From the NCBI GenBank assembly GCA_029255685.2, contig CM055315.2, positions 53,969,358 to 54,033,357 of the forward strand: 64,000 nt of DNA. The letters are read 5' to 3'. The stretch comes from Silene conica (taxonomy: Eukaryota; Streptophyta; Magnoliopsida; Caryophyllales; Caryophyllaceae). Positions within the stretch are counted from its first letter, which is position 1. Each line of letters opens with the position of its first letter. The position numbers and the translations under genes were made by a program. Under the pieces are notes generated by a model. That model searched no databases. It worked only from the letters and a program-made list of their open reading frames with translations, and was not told the DNA's origin. This document shows, one piece after another, positions 21,958 to 34,538 of this stretch.

Positions 21958-24900
21958 ATGGAATCTCGTAAACTAAATTTCTTAGCAAAAAAACCCAGCC
22001 ACTTGTTGAAGAATGATCCTCAATATTACTAATCCAACTAGCATCAGAATATCCTTCCAGAACCGAAGGATTACCCACATATGTCAATCCAAAGCTTTGA
22101 GTAGCTTTAAGATACCTCAATACACGATTTATAGCTTGCCAGTGAAGAGTACCAGGATTTTTCGTGTATCGACTAAGCTTGCCTACTGCAAAAGCTATAT
22201 CCGGTCTAGTGCATGTCATAGCATACATTAGACATCCAATTACTCGAGAGTACTCGAGCTGTGAAACAGGTAAACCGGTATTTGGTACAAGTTTCAAACC
22301 AGGTTCCATGGGAGTTGAAGCTGGAGTACCATTATGACAATTAAACTTGTTCAATACTTTCTCAATATAGTGAGATTGAGTCAACGAAATTTCTTTGTCA
22401 CTCCGCTTTATTTTGATTCCAAGAATCACATCAGCTATCCCCATATCTTTCATGAAGACAGAAATTGTTTGCAAATATCTACTTGATTTTGGCTAGTACC
22501 AAAAATCAACATATCATCGACATATAGACATATGATCACGCCATTACCAGCATTATCAAATTTGCTATACACACATTTGTCTGACTGGTTAAGTTGAAAA
22601 CCGTTAGACAAAACTGTTTCATCAAATTTATGATGCCATTGTTTAGGAGCTTGTTTAAGTCTATACAATGATTTAATTAATTTGCATACCTTATGCTCAT
22701 TACCTGGCATAACCAAACCTTCTGGCTGTTTCATATAAATTCCTTCGTCTAAATCCCCATTTCAGAATGCAGTCTTAACATCCATTTGATGGATCACTAG
22801 ATTGTTAATGGCAGCTAATGCAATTAACAGCCTAATAGTGGAGATACGAGCGACTGGCGCATAGGTATCAAAATAATCAATACCTTGTTTTTGCCGAATG
22901 CCTTGGATGACTAATCGAGCTTTATATTTGTCAATTGTGCCATCCACCTTCATTTTCCTTTTGAAAATCCATTTGCAACCCAAAGGTTTACAACCACGAG
23001 GGAGATCTTCTAAAACCCAAGTATTATTTCCGACAATTGAGTCAATTTCATCATTTATTGCTTCTTTCCAAAAGGAAGCATCATGAGATTTCATAGCCTC
23101 ATCGAATGTTCTAGGATCCTCATCTACATGATAGCAATATGAATATTGGAATCCTATTTCATCCCTGGAGCCTTCAACCAAGTAAAGATGAAAATTGTCT
23201 CCAAATGATTTCTTTTTCCTTATCCTTTTTCCTCTACGAAGTTCAGGGGTAGTTGTGTGAGTTTCTACAACCTGATTAGGTTCAACAACTTTTTCCACTT
23301 CAACATTGGTTGGAGTTAACATACTCGGCCTAGGTATAGAAGAAAATTGTATTTCATCAAAGATAGCATCACGAGATTCTATAACAGTGTGTATTGACAC
23401 TGCATCATTTGGTTCTATTACATAGAATCGGTAATCCTTGGAATGCATAGCATATCCAATAAAAATGCAGTCAATGCCTCTTTCTCCCAAGTTTTTAATC
23501 TTGGGATCGGGTAATCTAACGATAGCCCGACATCCCCAAACTCGAAGATAATTCAAGTTTGGTTTCTTTTTATACCATAGTTCATAAGGAGTAATTTTAT
23601 TTTGTTTATTTGGAACCCTATTTAATAAATAGCAAGTCGTTAACATAGCTTCTCCCCAAAATCCTTTACTTAGGCCCGAGTAAGATAACATGGTGTTAAC
23701 CATTTCTTTAAGAGTTTTGTTTTTCCGTTCCACTATACCATTTTGTTGTGGTGTATACGGAGCGGTTACCTCATGTATTATCCCACATGAACCGAAATAG
23801 GCAGGGTCATAGTATTCTCCTCCCCTATCTGATCGCATCTTCTTTATTAAAGAAGATTTTTGTAACTCTACTTCATTCTTAAAAAGAATAAACTTACTCA
23901 TAGCCTCATCTTTAGTATGTAACAAATACAAATAGCAAAACCGAGTACAATCATCAATGAATGTTACTAAGTAATGTTTATTTCCTAAAGATGGAGTAGA
24001 ATGATAATCACATAAATCAGTATGAATAAGTTCCAACAACGTAGAAGTTCGTTTTACACCCGGAAAAGGTTGCCTTGTAATTTTCTTTAACATACAAAAA
24101 TTACATTTCTTTGTAGTCATATCAAAAGGCGGAATCAAATCATACTTAGACATTACCAATAAACGTTTATAATGAACATGGCCTAAACGAGCATGTCATA
24201 AAGAAGATGAATCAACATCGGAACATATCAAAGCATTATCCACTTTCATATAATCATTATTCAAATTATTTACATGATCATACTTCAGATTTAACATAAA
24301 CATACCATTATTCAAATAACCGAAACCTATAAACAAACCACACTTAGATAGAACATATTTATCTGATTCTATAACTTGTTTATATCCACACCTAGATAAT
24401 TGTCCACTAGATACCAAGTTTTTACAAACAGTAGGTACATGCAATACATTCTTTAGACAAATAGATTTTCCAGAACTAAACAACAATACAACTTCGCCTC
24501 TTCCGAGAATTGGAGCGGTTGACTCGTTCCCCATATAGATTATATCCCCATCTTCAGCGGGAACATACTTTGTGAACCATCCACGATTTTTGTAAATGTG
24601 CTTTGTGGCTCCCGAGTCAATCCACCATACTACGGCATCATCCTGCATAAAGAATGCTTCAGGAATATATGGAATATAGTTTCCATCAGAAAGGAAATCA
24701 CGAACAAAATTCGTACCTTGCTTTTGGGAAGGACCTTGGTCCTTAGACCCTTGATCCTTATGCCACTTTCCTTTGTTTGCCTTTACCGCTCCTCCCTTTT
24801 TCCCATATCGACAATCACGTTTAAAGTGACCACTTTTACCACAAATCCAACATTCCATCTTCGACTTTTTGTTCGAATTGTTAGATTTGTCACTGTTGGG

Positions 24901-25596
24901 ATTAGGGCGTTTAGTACCCTTCTTCTCGGAATTGGAACTTTCACCATGCTCCATCATATTAACAGATTCCTTTCCTGTATCACTTCTCCGAGATTCCTGA
25001 TCCCTTAAGGATTCCTCAATGCGCAGAGTTTTACCGAGATCGACAAGAGTCATCTCCTCTTTCTTATGCTTTAAAGAAAACCTAAAGTCCTTCCACTTCG
25101 GTGGAAGTTTGTCAATAATACTTGACACAGAAATAGACTCTGGCATCTCCATATTATGTTGAGCGAATTGGCCCAAAATACGCAAAAGTTCATTGTATTG
25201 TTCCATGACAGGTCTACTATCAAGCATCTTATAATTCATAAAATTACCGACCAGAAACTTTTTGCTCGAAGCATCTTCATCAATATACTTAGACTCTAAC
25301 ATATCCCATAATTCTTTTGCACTTCCTATATTCTGATAAATATCAAACAAGGAATCAGACATACCATTTAGGATGTGGCCTCTGCATATATAATCGTCAT
25401 TATCCCACTTGTTCCTTCTCCTTAAATCCTCTATGGTACTGTTATCATCCACTTCAGGGGCAGGAGTGCTCAGAACGTACACCACTTTCAGAGTCGTAAG
25501 AAGGAAATGCATCTTTTTCTGCCATCTCCTAAAATTCACACCTTCGAACTTCTCTAACTTACTAATCTTCTCTGTCAAACCCTTCACTGTCGACAT
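21958..25596 (-). pseudogene. D gag-pol (copia), main part
   Basis: Minus strand, beginning MSTVKGLTEKISKLEKFEG at 25596. Gag of about 260 residues has the knuckle CWICGKSGHFKRDC. Protease WWIDSGATKHI is near 24610. Integrase spans about 23500-24160 with HTDLCDY, DRGGEYYD and NGIVERKN. Reverse transcriptase spans about 22400-22950, with YVDDMLIFG near 22510; RNase H starts with [15 protein letters not shown] near 22020 and continues beyond C at 5957-6221. Integrase before reverse transcriptase marks Ty1/copia; a Tork-like lineage is my guess. Broken by a few breaks. Confidence 0.88.
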
Positions 25597-25627
25597 CTTT
25601 CAGTATATAAAAATTGTTCTATAAGAT
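25597..25627 (-). other. Short leader of D between LTR and gag
   Basis: Only 31 bp separate the LTR from the gag start, and I cannot match a tRNA 3' end in it. The usual TGGTATCAGAG is missing. The primer may be unusual, may pair with an internal part of a tRNA, or the region may be altered. Confidence 0.55.
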
Positions 25628-26150
25628 TGTTATATATATACTGTCAAACAAAGAATATAAGACAATGAACAACACCGAATCGCAAACGCTTTCTCCCTTA
25701 TATAGATGCCTGGGATGTTCCGAATTTTCTACAGAGATAAGACGGTGTTCCTCTATTTTTGGCAAGAAAACAGAGATATAATTTCGAAGTAATAATATGC
25801 AATTTGTTTTTCTGTTAGAGATCTTGTATTTTCAGTAATTTTCTCAGGGTTATTACTGATGCATTTTATCCCATATATATAGGAGAATGAAGGGGAAAGG
25901 GAGGGGTTTTGAGTCGGATTTCTGAAGAGTCGCAACTCTTCGAAATCAACCGCCAAAATCCGTTTTAATCGGGTAAATTATTTGGCGCATAGTCGTTCGT
26001 AAAGGCAACTATACCGCGAACTTATAATATAAAAGGCTAGTGTACACTCCGTACTTCCCGAACTAGCTTTATTATTTATAAGTTCGCCCGTCTCTGAACC
26101 AAACCCAAATTACGAAAAATGAACCGGTAATTACACTTAAATTACCAATA
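25628..26150 (-). repeat. LTR 2 of D (middle LTR)
   Basis: 523 bp, TGTTATATAT... to ATTACCAATA, nearly identical to LTR 1. It serves as 5' LTR for the main copy and abuts a second polypurine tract at 26151. TATA-like string at 25871-25883. Confidence 0.87.
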
Positions 26151-26810
26151 TTCCTCCCCCATTTAAGCGTAATTCTAGGTTTAAAATAAATAAACCAAAC
26201 ACATGTACCAATTTATGCATAAATGAAAATGTCACGAAGATTGAATTTCCACTTAGTGAAATTATACATTCCAAATATTCGAGTATTAGGGTGTGACTAA
26301 GCATTGAACCCTTTTACACATATTGAATACATGAAGATAATTCACACATAAATTAAATTTACTCCAAAAGTTACAAATAACCGACACTTATTTGTAAGCC
26401 TAGTGTCCTATATCTATTCATGAACATTTGAGGAGCCAAACCCAAACTCCCTTGAAGCGGCTAACTTCATGTTCACATAGGTTGATTCTTTTCATCGTGT
26501 TCCTGCAAGCACACTTTTTCAAAAGATCAATTAAGAAGTTAAACTTCAACCTTAAAACATGCAGGTCCAAACACATCCTTCCGGGATATAAATTATGTGT
26601 TCCAATCTTTAAGCAATAGGCCTTCCACATTGAATTCTGCCTCTAAAGTCGTTTTAGAGGGGAATTGGGTATCCTAATGCAAAAGATTTATACGGGTTTT
26701 AGACCCATCCCGTCAACCGACTTTATTACTAAGTCCTTAGCCAATGCCTTGGTCAAATGATCGGCTAAATTATTTTGAGATCTCACAAAAATAACTGATA
26801 TTACTCCATC
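26151..26810 (-). pseudogene. Second D internal segment: 3' UTR and RNase H end (left of E)
   Basis: A near-identical repeat of 5420 onward: polypurine tract, 3' untranslated region, then the RNase H end from 26688. E is inserted at CCATC (26806-26810). The segment continues at 36978. Confidence 0.85.
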
Positions 26811-29203
26811 TGTAATACCTCGTATTTTATTACGTTTTATTTATTTATTTATGCTAACTTTATTAGTTTTCGTTGTCGAGGGATTATAATAAAAGCGACA
26901 TAGTATTGTGGACAAGGAGTTTTACGCGTTGTTTTTGGAGTCGTATGAGTAATCATTTAGCAAACTCGTACTTGGTTCATGTTATTTGGGTATTGGGGTG
27001 CGTGAGATGCTGACCCATACACGGAAAACCATGCGTATGGGCCTAGGGTTGCGTGCACAAACACAGCCCACACACACAAGTTTCAAATCTGAAATTAGAA
27101 CTTCAGCTAAACCCTCCCTGCCGCCTTATTTAAACAGCACTACAACCCTACCCTAACCCTACTCAACACCAAATCACGCTCACACTTACACTGCCGCCAT
27201 ATCAGAGGGTAACACGGAGGCTTTCACGGTGGGTTTAGGTTAGCCTAAGGCCGTTCGTTTACACATCCAAGGAGGTAAGAACACCCTGCTTATCTCGTTT
27301 TCTTGAAATCGTGTTTCTGCCTTACGTTTTGGTTTAAATTGTGTTCACATCACGCGATATTAATCACGCCTCTTTGTAGATTCGTAATCTATGTTATGTA
27401 TTCATCATGTTTTGGTTATCTACGAGTCGTCTTTTGTGATTTAAAATTGTCTTTTTGAGCATTTCGTTTCTGGGTAGGAGTCGTTTCTGGTTTTTTTTTC
27501 AGAACAGAGTGTAAAACCAATCGTATTTGTACTTGATTCGACAGAGTTCCTGTACATGGTGGTTATGGGTTTTAAGGTCAGTAGAATGGTGGTAGTCTAG
27601 GGAGTCGAGGGTGGTTATAGTGGTGGCTCGTGGTGGTTGGTAACGGTTTTACACTGGGTTTCGTTGGGGCAGTAAGGACGAGAAATAAGAACAGGCTGTG
27701 GACAGTCGGGTGTTTGTATGGTGATTTTGACATGGTGGTTGGGTATGACGACCACTGGTTCCACCACAGGGACCACCGCGGCTCAGAGGCGAGCCTGGTG
27801 GTGCCACTGGTGTGATCAGGGGTTGAACCTGGTGCGTGGGTGCGGTTGTTGTGAGGGTGGTCTGTTCTGTTTTGGCGAAAGTCAGGGGTTAACGTGGCTG
27901 GGTTGTGTTTGCGTGTTTATTTGTTCAGTAGGTTTTGCTAGGTTGCTTCTTTGTCGGCTAATTAGAGGTTTATGGATTATTTAACATGTAATTATGTATA
28001 TTGGGTTATTTTATTATTAATTATGGCTCTAATCATATTGTTATTTGTATGGTATGATAATAATATGGGGACGATTAGTATTTATATGATAGTAAAGAAA
28101 TAATTTTAGTAGTATAATTATAATTATTGTTATGAACTATTGTGGTGTAAGCAATTGCTATTGTTATTATTATCTTACTAATGAGTATTGTGATATTTGA
28201 GTAAGTGTTCGTATGCTATATTTAGTAAGTCTAAAAATAGTAATTCTAATTATAGAAAGTTATAATTGGTTATGATACTTGTGTTCTATGGGCAAGCTTA
28301 TATGTGGATAGATTCACCATGCGTTATAAATAAATTAATTAGGAACATGATTAAATAATTTTGGGTAGCGTTGTTGGTATGAGTAGAAATTGATAAGAGT
28401 ATATTTATAGGAACTGAATTCGAGGTGGAATACTTCTAGAGGGTGATTTCATTTGCAGACTTGCCATACAGGTAGGTTACACTGGGACTACTTTTGTATT
28501 GTGTTATGTTTATATATGAATTGGATGCTATGGATGCAAGTATGATTATTTATGAGATGCATATACAGTATTGGTTCTTTATTATTGCATTCATAAGCAT
28601 GGCATGAATACAGTTACAGAGTGAGATGATGATGAGATATTATTGGGCCCAGGCTAGCTCTGCAGGGCTAGACCTGGTGACCTCAGCTGTTATGCTGGTG
28701 TTCGGCGACGGCCGAGTATAGTCTGCCGGGAGGTTCGGTATGGCTGGGAGTCACGGGTTTGAGAATGAGAATGAGAATGAGCTCGAGCATGGCATAATCA
28801 TTTGCATATACTGTTTGTTTGCATTATTTTTATTGTGTTATCCTACTCAACCGCGAGGTTGACAGTGTATTCGTGTTCACCTACGATGATCCGGAATGGG
28901 GAGTAGATCTTTCAGGTCAGAGACAGCGGGACTAGAACTGGGCATGGAAGAGAGACATGGACTAGACCTACCTAGCTGCTAGATCACTTAGTCTCGTTGT
29001 CGTAGTGGAACATTTATTTTAATTTAGTTGTTTTGGAAGTTTTGGGACTAAGTCATGTAATAGTTTCAGTTTAACTATTTATTCTTAAAGTACTGTGCTT
29101 CTTTCACTATGTATATCTACTACCCTGGTCTAACCAGGATGGTAACAGTCTTATTTACCCTGGAAGTCCTAGTTCAGGCTCCTAGGTAAATGGGGGTGTT
29201 ACA
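26811..29203 (+). repeat. 5' LTR of E
   Basis: 2393 bp, TGTAATACCTCG to GGGGGTGTTACA. The GCCGCC-TATA core is at 27120-27134. The short GAGAAT run near 28760 has about three units against about ten in the 3' LTR. ORFs seen in this LTR recur in the other LTR and are not genes. Confidence 0.92.
27120..27134 (+). promoter_or_regulatory. Likely core promoter in 5' LTR of E
   Basis: GCCGCCTTATTTAAA. The 3' LTR has ACCGCCTTATTTAAA at 34847-34861. Same arrangement as in A, B and I. Confidence 0.55.
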
Positions 29204-29206
29204 AAG

Positions 29207-29220
29207 TGGTATCAGAGCGA
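29207..29220 (+). other. Primer binding site of E (initiator Met-tRNA)
   Basis: TGGTATCAGAGCGA three bases after the 5' LTR. Confidence 0.92.
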
Positions 29221-29781
29221 ACGAACCTCCGGCCTAAACTAAAAAAAAAAAAAAACATAGGAGTGTCTAAACAAAATGAACCCCAGGCTAGTAACTGTTA
29301 GGAGCCCCATAGAGTTGGGATGAGTTAGGGGCCCCCTCAAACCAAGCCACTGGCCCTTTCAGTCTAACCTGGTAACCTTGAGAGATGAAGAGTGTGGGTA
29401 GCATTAAGAAAGACCCAAGGTAGAAACGTATATATATATTGTACTAACATTTCAGCGCCAAGGGAATGAGGTAAGTTATGATGTGAAAATGGATGAGTAT
29501 ATATGCATACTGTAAGGCATGAAAGTGATGCTCTATGATGATTGGCATGTACATGTTATTTTCAACCATTGAGAACATGAGTTTATATACTAATACTTGT
29601 CTATGAGTGAACTTTATATGAATATATGCATGTGGTTATGTGATCCCTAAGCCCTTAGGTAGACCTTTAATAAGGATTTAATCGTATGGAAAGATACATG
29701 CTAAGTATGTATGATAGCAAAACCAAGTCAGAATAGGAGATGACCTAGGACACTCATAAAATTTTGTCACTTGTACAGCAA
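29221..29781 (+). other. 5' leader of E
   Basis: About 560 bp without ORFs, with an A-run near 29240 and a TATATA stretch near 29430. It shares conserved blocks with the B and I leaders. Confidence 0.75.
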
Positions 29782-32700
29782 AATGCCTCCCAGGAGAGAA
29801 CCCAACACTGCTAATATATCACAAGAAGAGTAGGATCGCCTACTAGCTACGAATGCAGCTCTCTTAGCTAGGATTGGGGCAAACACCCAGTCTGATGCCA
29901 TCAAGATGAGTAATAATATTTCTAGGCATAACCCCACCAAGTACGATGGGGAGGGAGCACCGAGTCTACTTGCGGAGTGGTGCCGAGAGTTCGAGAGCAT
30001 ATTCGAACTACTGTCTGTACAAGAATCGATGAAGGTGGACCAGGCTGTATTCTATCTGAAGGGTAGGCTAGATTATGGTGGAATAACAGTAAGGAAGAAA
30101 TCAAAGCAGCTGCAGAGGAAATCGGTTTAGAGTATGTACGCTGGGAGGAGTTCAAGGGGATTTTATCCTCTAAGTTCGTGCCGGAGCATGTAAAAGGGAA
30201 GCTGCGAGCAGAGTTCGATTCATTCCAAATGGCCGAAGGGATGACTGTGGAGGAATATCACAGTAAGTTCTTGCAGTTGGCAGAGAATGTAGCTGACTTA
30301 GGCTACACCCAGGAGATGTTAGCAGCCAGGTTTGAGAAAGGGCTGACTCTCACTATCAAGAGGAGTATGCTGGCCACTAAGCCCACCACTGTAGAAGATA
30401 TATATGAGAGGGCTGGCCAGGCGGAAAGGCTAGCTGACATGATTAAAGAGGAGGAGAAGACTAAGGGTGATAAGAGGAAAGCGGAATCTGGAGCCGAAAG
30501 CTCAGGGACTAAGAAGCCGAATAATCAGTATCGTTCTTTCTTCTCGACTAGCGCTCAAGGGAACAACAACAATCGTGGGGGTAACCGAACTATGTCTGGA
30601 TCTGGTGGTGGAGTTCCTACATGTTTTAAATGTGGGAAACCAGGACACAAGAAGATAGAGTGCTGGTCAGGTACCCAGAGTGCTGGGAGCAGTTATCATC
30701 GGGGAAATCAGAGTGGAGGATTCAGAACTCCGAATGCGAGTTATTCTGGGAATAACAAATCTGGAGGGAACAACTATCAGCGGAACTACAACAATTACAA
30801 CAACCAGAACCGCTACCAAGGAAATCAGGGTGGTGGCAATGGTAACTTCCAGAAGGCATTGACAGAAGCTAGTAACCAGAGCGGTGCGGGATCTGTGAAC
30901 CAGAGTGGGGCGAAGAAAAGTGGGACCCTGTTTATGATGGGTAAGGAGGCTGCAGAGGAGGATGCACATGTAGTCACTGGTACATTTCTAGTACATTCTT
31001 TTCCTACTTTTGTTTTATTTGATTCAGGTGCATCGCATTCATTCATATCTGTAGAGCATGTTAGGGCTATAGGACTCAATGTATATAGTAGTATAGCTGA
31101 TTCTGTAACCATGCCATCTGGGGAGTCCATAGCTTGTAATAGGGTTTACACCAATGTAATGATCCAAGTAGGGGAAGTAAGTTTTGAGTCGAACTTGATC
31201 GAGTTTCCTTTGGGAGGTTTTGAGGTGATACTGGGTATGGATTGGTTGAAAAAGTATAAGGCCTACATTGACTGCTATCAAGGGAATATTACCTTGAGGG
31301 GACCCAAGGGAGTGAGGGTATCCTACAAAGGGTATTCGGTGAAGCCTAAACTGAAGCTGATAACCATCAATGCGCTAAAGACTTGCCTAAAGAGGGGTGA
31401 TGAGATGCTACTGTGCCATGTGAGAGATTTGACTGCAGAGAAGCCCCAAGCTAGTGAAATCGATGTTGTAAGAGATTTCGAAGACGTGTTTCCTGAAGAG
31501 ATTCCTGGGTTACCACCAAAGAGGGACTTGGACTTTGGCATTGACCTGAAACCTGGGGCTGAGCCAATTTCTAAAGCACCTTATCGCATGGGACCTAAGG
31601 AATTGGAAGAACTAAGGAAGCAATTGGATGAGCTAGCCAGCAAGGGGTATGTGAGACCGAGTGTGTCACCTTGGGGAGCTCCGGTGTTGTTCGTTAAAAA
31701 GAAGGATGGGACCATGAGACTGTGCGTGGATTATAGGGAGCTTAACAATGTGACGATCAAGAATCGGTACCCTTTACCTCGCATCGATGACCTGTTTGAC
31801 CAGTTGAGTGGGGCTGGTGTGTTTTCCAAGATCGATTTGAGGTCAGGGTATCATCAGCTGAGAATCAAAGATGCAGATATTCACAAGACTGCGTTCAGAT
31901 CGAGGTATGGGCATTATGAATTCGTAGTGATGCCATTTGGTTTGACTAACGCACCTGCTGTCTTCATGGACTTAATGAACAGGGTGTTTAGTCCTTATCT
32001 GGACCAGTTTGTGGTGGTGTTTATCGACGACATCTTGGTGTATTCGAAGAATAGAGAAGAGCATGTTAAGCATTTGAGCTTAGTGCTGCAGACTTTGAGG
32101 GATCATCAATTATATGCCAAGTTGAGTAAGTGCGCATTTTGGCTCGAGAAGGTTGCTTTTCTGGGTCATGTGGTGTTTAAGGAGGGTGTGTCTGTCGACC
32201 CTAGCAAGATTGAGGCCGTATCGAAATGGGAGCGACCGAGGAATGTAGCCGATATTCGTAGTTTCTTGGGATTGGCTGGTTACTACAGGAGGTTCGTGAA
32301 AGACTTTTCAAAGATAGCCAAACCAATGACTTCGTTGATGCGGAAAGAGAACAGATTCGTTTGGGTTGAGAGCTGTGAGAAGGCATTTCTAGACCTGAAG
32401 GAGCGTCTCACCACAGCTCCTATCCTTGCTTTGCCATAGGGAAGTGAGAATTTTGAAGTGTACACTGATGCTTCTAAGAAGGGTTTGGGATGTGTGTTAA
32501 TGCAGAACGGGAGAGTAATTGCGTATGCTTCTAGGCAGCTGAAGCCTTATGAGGAGAATTATCCGACGCATGACCTGGAGCTTGGAGCGGTAGTTTTTGC
32601 ACTTAAGTTGTGGCGACATTATCTTTATGGAGCTACATTTAAGGTGTATTCTGATCACAAGAGTTTGAAATATATCTATACTCAGAGAGAGCTGAATATG

Positions 32701-34359
32701 CGTCAGAGGAGGTGGATAGAGCTTATTGGAGACTATGATATGGAGATTCTGTACAAGGAGGGAAAGGCTAATGTCGTGGCTGATGCATTGAGTAGGAAGT
32801 CTGTTCACGCTCTCTGCACAGCTATGTCCAGATTGAGTATGTATCGTGAGTTGGGACAGATGTGAATCGCAGTGATAAGGAAAGGTGAGGCCATGGGGGA
32901 TTTGACGATCGAGCCTGAGTTAGATGCTGAGATTCGAGAAAGACAGAAGAGTGATCCTAGAATTCAGAAATGGTGTGAGGCAGTGAACAAAGCTAGTGAT
33001 ACCGAGCCATATTCTAAGTTCGAGATTTACAGTGATGACAGTTTGAGATTTGATGGGAGATGGTGTGGACCTGATGATGAAGAATTGAAGAGAAAGATTC
33101 TGATCGAAGCTCATTCTACACCTTATTCCGTTCATCCTGGAGGGGATAAGTTGTACAAAGACCTGAAGAAAGCATTCTGGTGGCCAAAAATGAAGCAGGA
33201 GGTGGCTGAGTTTGTCTCTCGATGCTTGGTATGCCAAAGAGTGAAGGGAGAACACAAGAGGCCGCAAGGGAAGTTACAACCCCTTGATGTACCTGAGTGG
33301 AAGTGGGAAAGCATATCGATGGATTTCATTGTACGCTTGCCTACGACTTCGAGAGGGAATGACATGATTTGGGTAATCGTTGACAGGTTGACTAAGTCAG
33401 CCCATTTCATACCGATGAAGGAGACTTGGAGTAAAGCTGAATTAGCCAAGGCTTACGTTAAGCATGTGGTGAAGCTTCATGGTGTCCCTAAGGACATTGT
33501 TTCTGATCGTGATTCCAGGTTCATCTCTAAGTTCTGGCAAGAGTTACAGACATTGATGGGAACTACTTTGAAGATGAGTACTGCATTCCATCCAGCCACT
33601 GATGGTCAGACTGAGAGGACTATTCAGACCCTGGAGAACATGCTGAGGGCTTGTGTGCTAGAGTTCGGGGGATCTTGGGAAGACAGACTTGACTTGATAG
33701 AGTTTTCATATAACAACAGCTATCATGCTAGCATTGGGATGGCTCCCTTTGAGGCACTGTATGGGAGGAAGTGCAGGAGTCCAGTTTGTTGGGATGATAG
33801 AGCCGATGTGGTGACTTTGGGACCTGAGATGATTCAGGAGATGATAGCACAGGTCCAGGTAATTCGACAGAAGATGCGAGCTGCCCAAGATAGACAGAAG
33901 AGTTATGCCGATCTGAAGAGGAGTGACATCACTTTTGAAGCGGGAGAGAAGGTTCTACTGAAGGTGTCACCTATGAGAGGAGCAATGAGGTTTGGCAAGA
34001 AGGGCAAGTTGAGCCAGAAGTTTATTGGACCATTCGAGATTTTAGAGCGAGTTGGTGAGGTAGCTTATCGATTAGCTCTACCTCCAGCGTTAGCCAGGGT
34101 GCATAATGTGTTCCATGTATCGCAACTGCGGAGATATATCAGTGACCCTTCGCTAATCCTTGACCATGAGATCATCGAGATCGATGAGCAGTTGACCTAC
34201 GAGGAGAGACCCAAGGAAATACTAGACAGGAAGGTGCGGAAGACTAGAAATGGGGAGACCGCGCTTGTCAAAGTATTATGGACAAATCATAATGTCGAAG
34301 AAGCTACTTGGGAGACTGAGGTGTCGATGAGGGAAAAATATCCTGAACTGTTTAATTAA
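29782..34359 (+). pseudogene. E gag-pol region (Tekay chromovirus)
   Basis: Starts MPPRRE like B and I. In order: gag core (about 29900-30480), zinc knuckle [14 protein letters not shown] near 30630, protease with DSGASHSF near 31025 and ILGMDWL near 31230, reverse transcriptase (about 31570-32200, [12 protein letters not shown] near 32015), RNase H from about 32455 ([13 protein letters not shown]), integrase (about 33110-33700, CLVCQRVKG and SDRDSRF) and the chromodomain-like tail ending near 34350. Broken by a handful of breaks. Very close in sequence to B and I, so these elements are recent relatives. Confidence 0.9.
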
Positions 34360-34521
34360 GGAATGTTACGAGGACGTTACCTTTTTTTTTAGGGGGGTAG
34401 AATGTGACAATTCGTGTTTAAAGTGCTTTAAAGGTTATTTGATGTCACCTTCTGTGTTCGTTACATGCTTTAGTGATCGGTTGTGTTGACCTTGGGATAG
34501 TGAACTTCGGGATGAAGTTCA

Positions 34522-34538
34522 TTGTAAGGGGGGAAGAC
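34522..34538 (+). other. Polypurine tract of E
   Basis: TTGTAAGGGGGGAAGAC directly before the 3' LTR. It primes plus-strand DNA synthesis. Confidence 0.88.

Noticed and set aside
27701-27810. GC-rich block in E LTR as a CpG-island-like host promoter
   Set aside because: Same block in both LTRs and in related form in A, I and H; an LTR feature.
27630-27984. Possible small host genes (also at 35358-35712)
   Set aside because: Both copies lie at the same place in the two LTRs of E.
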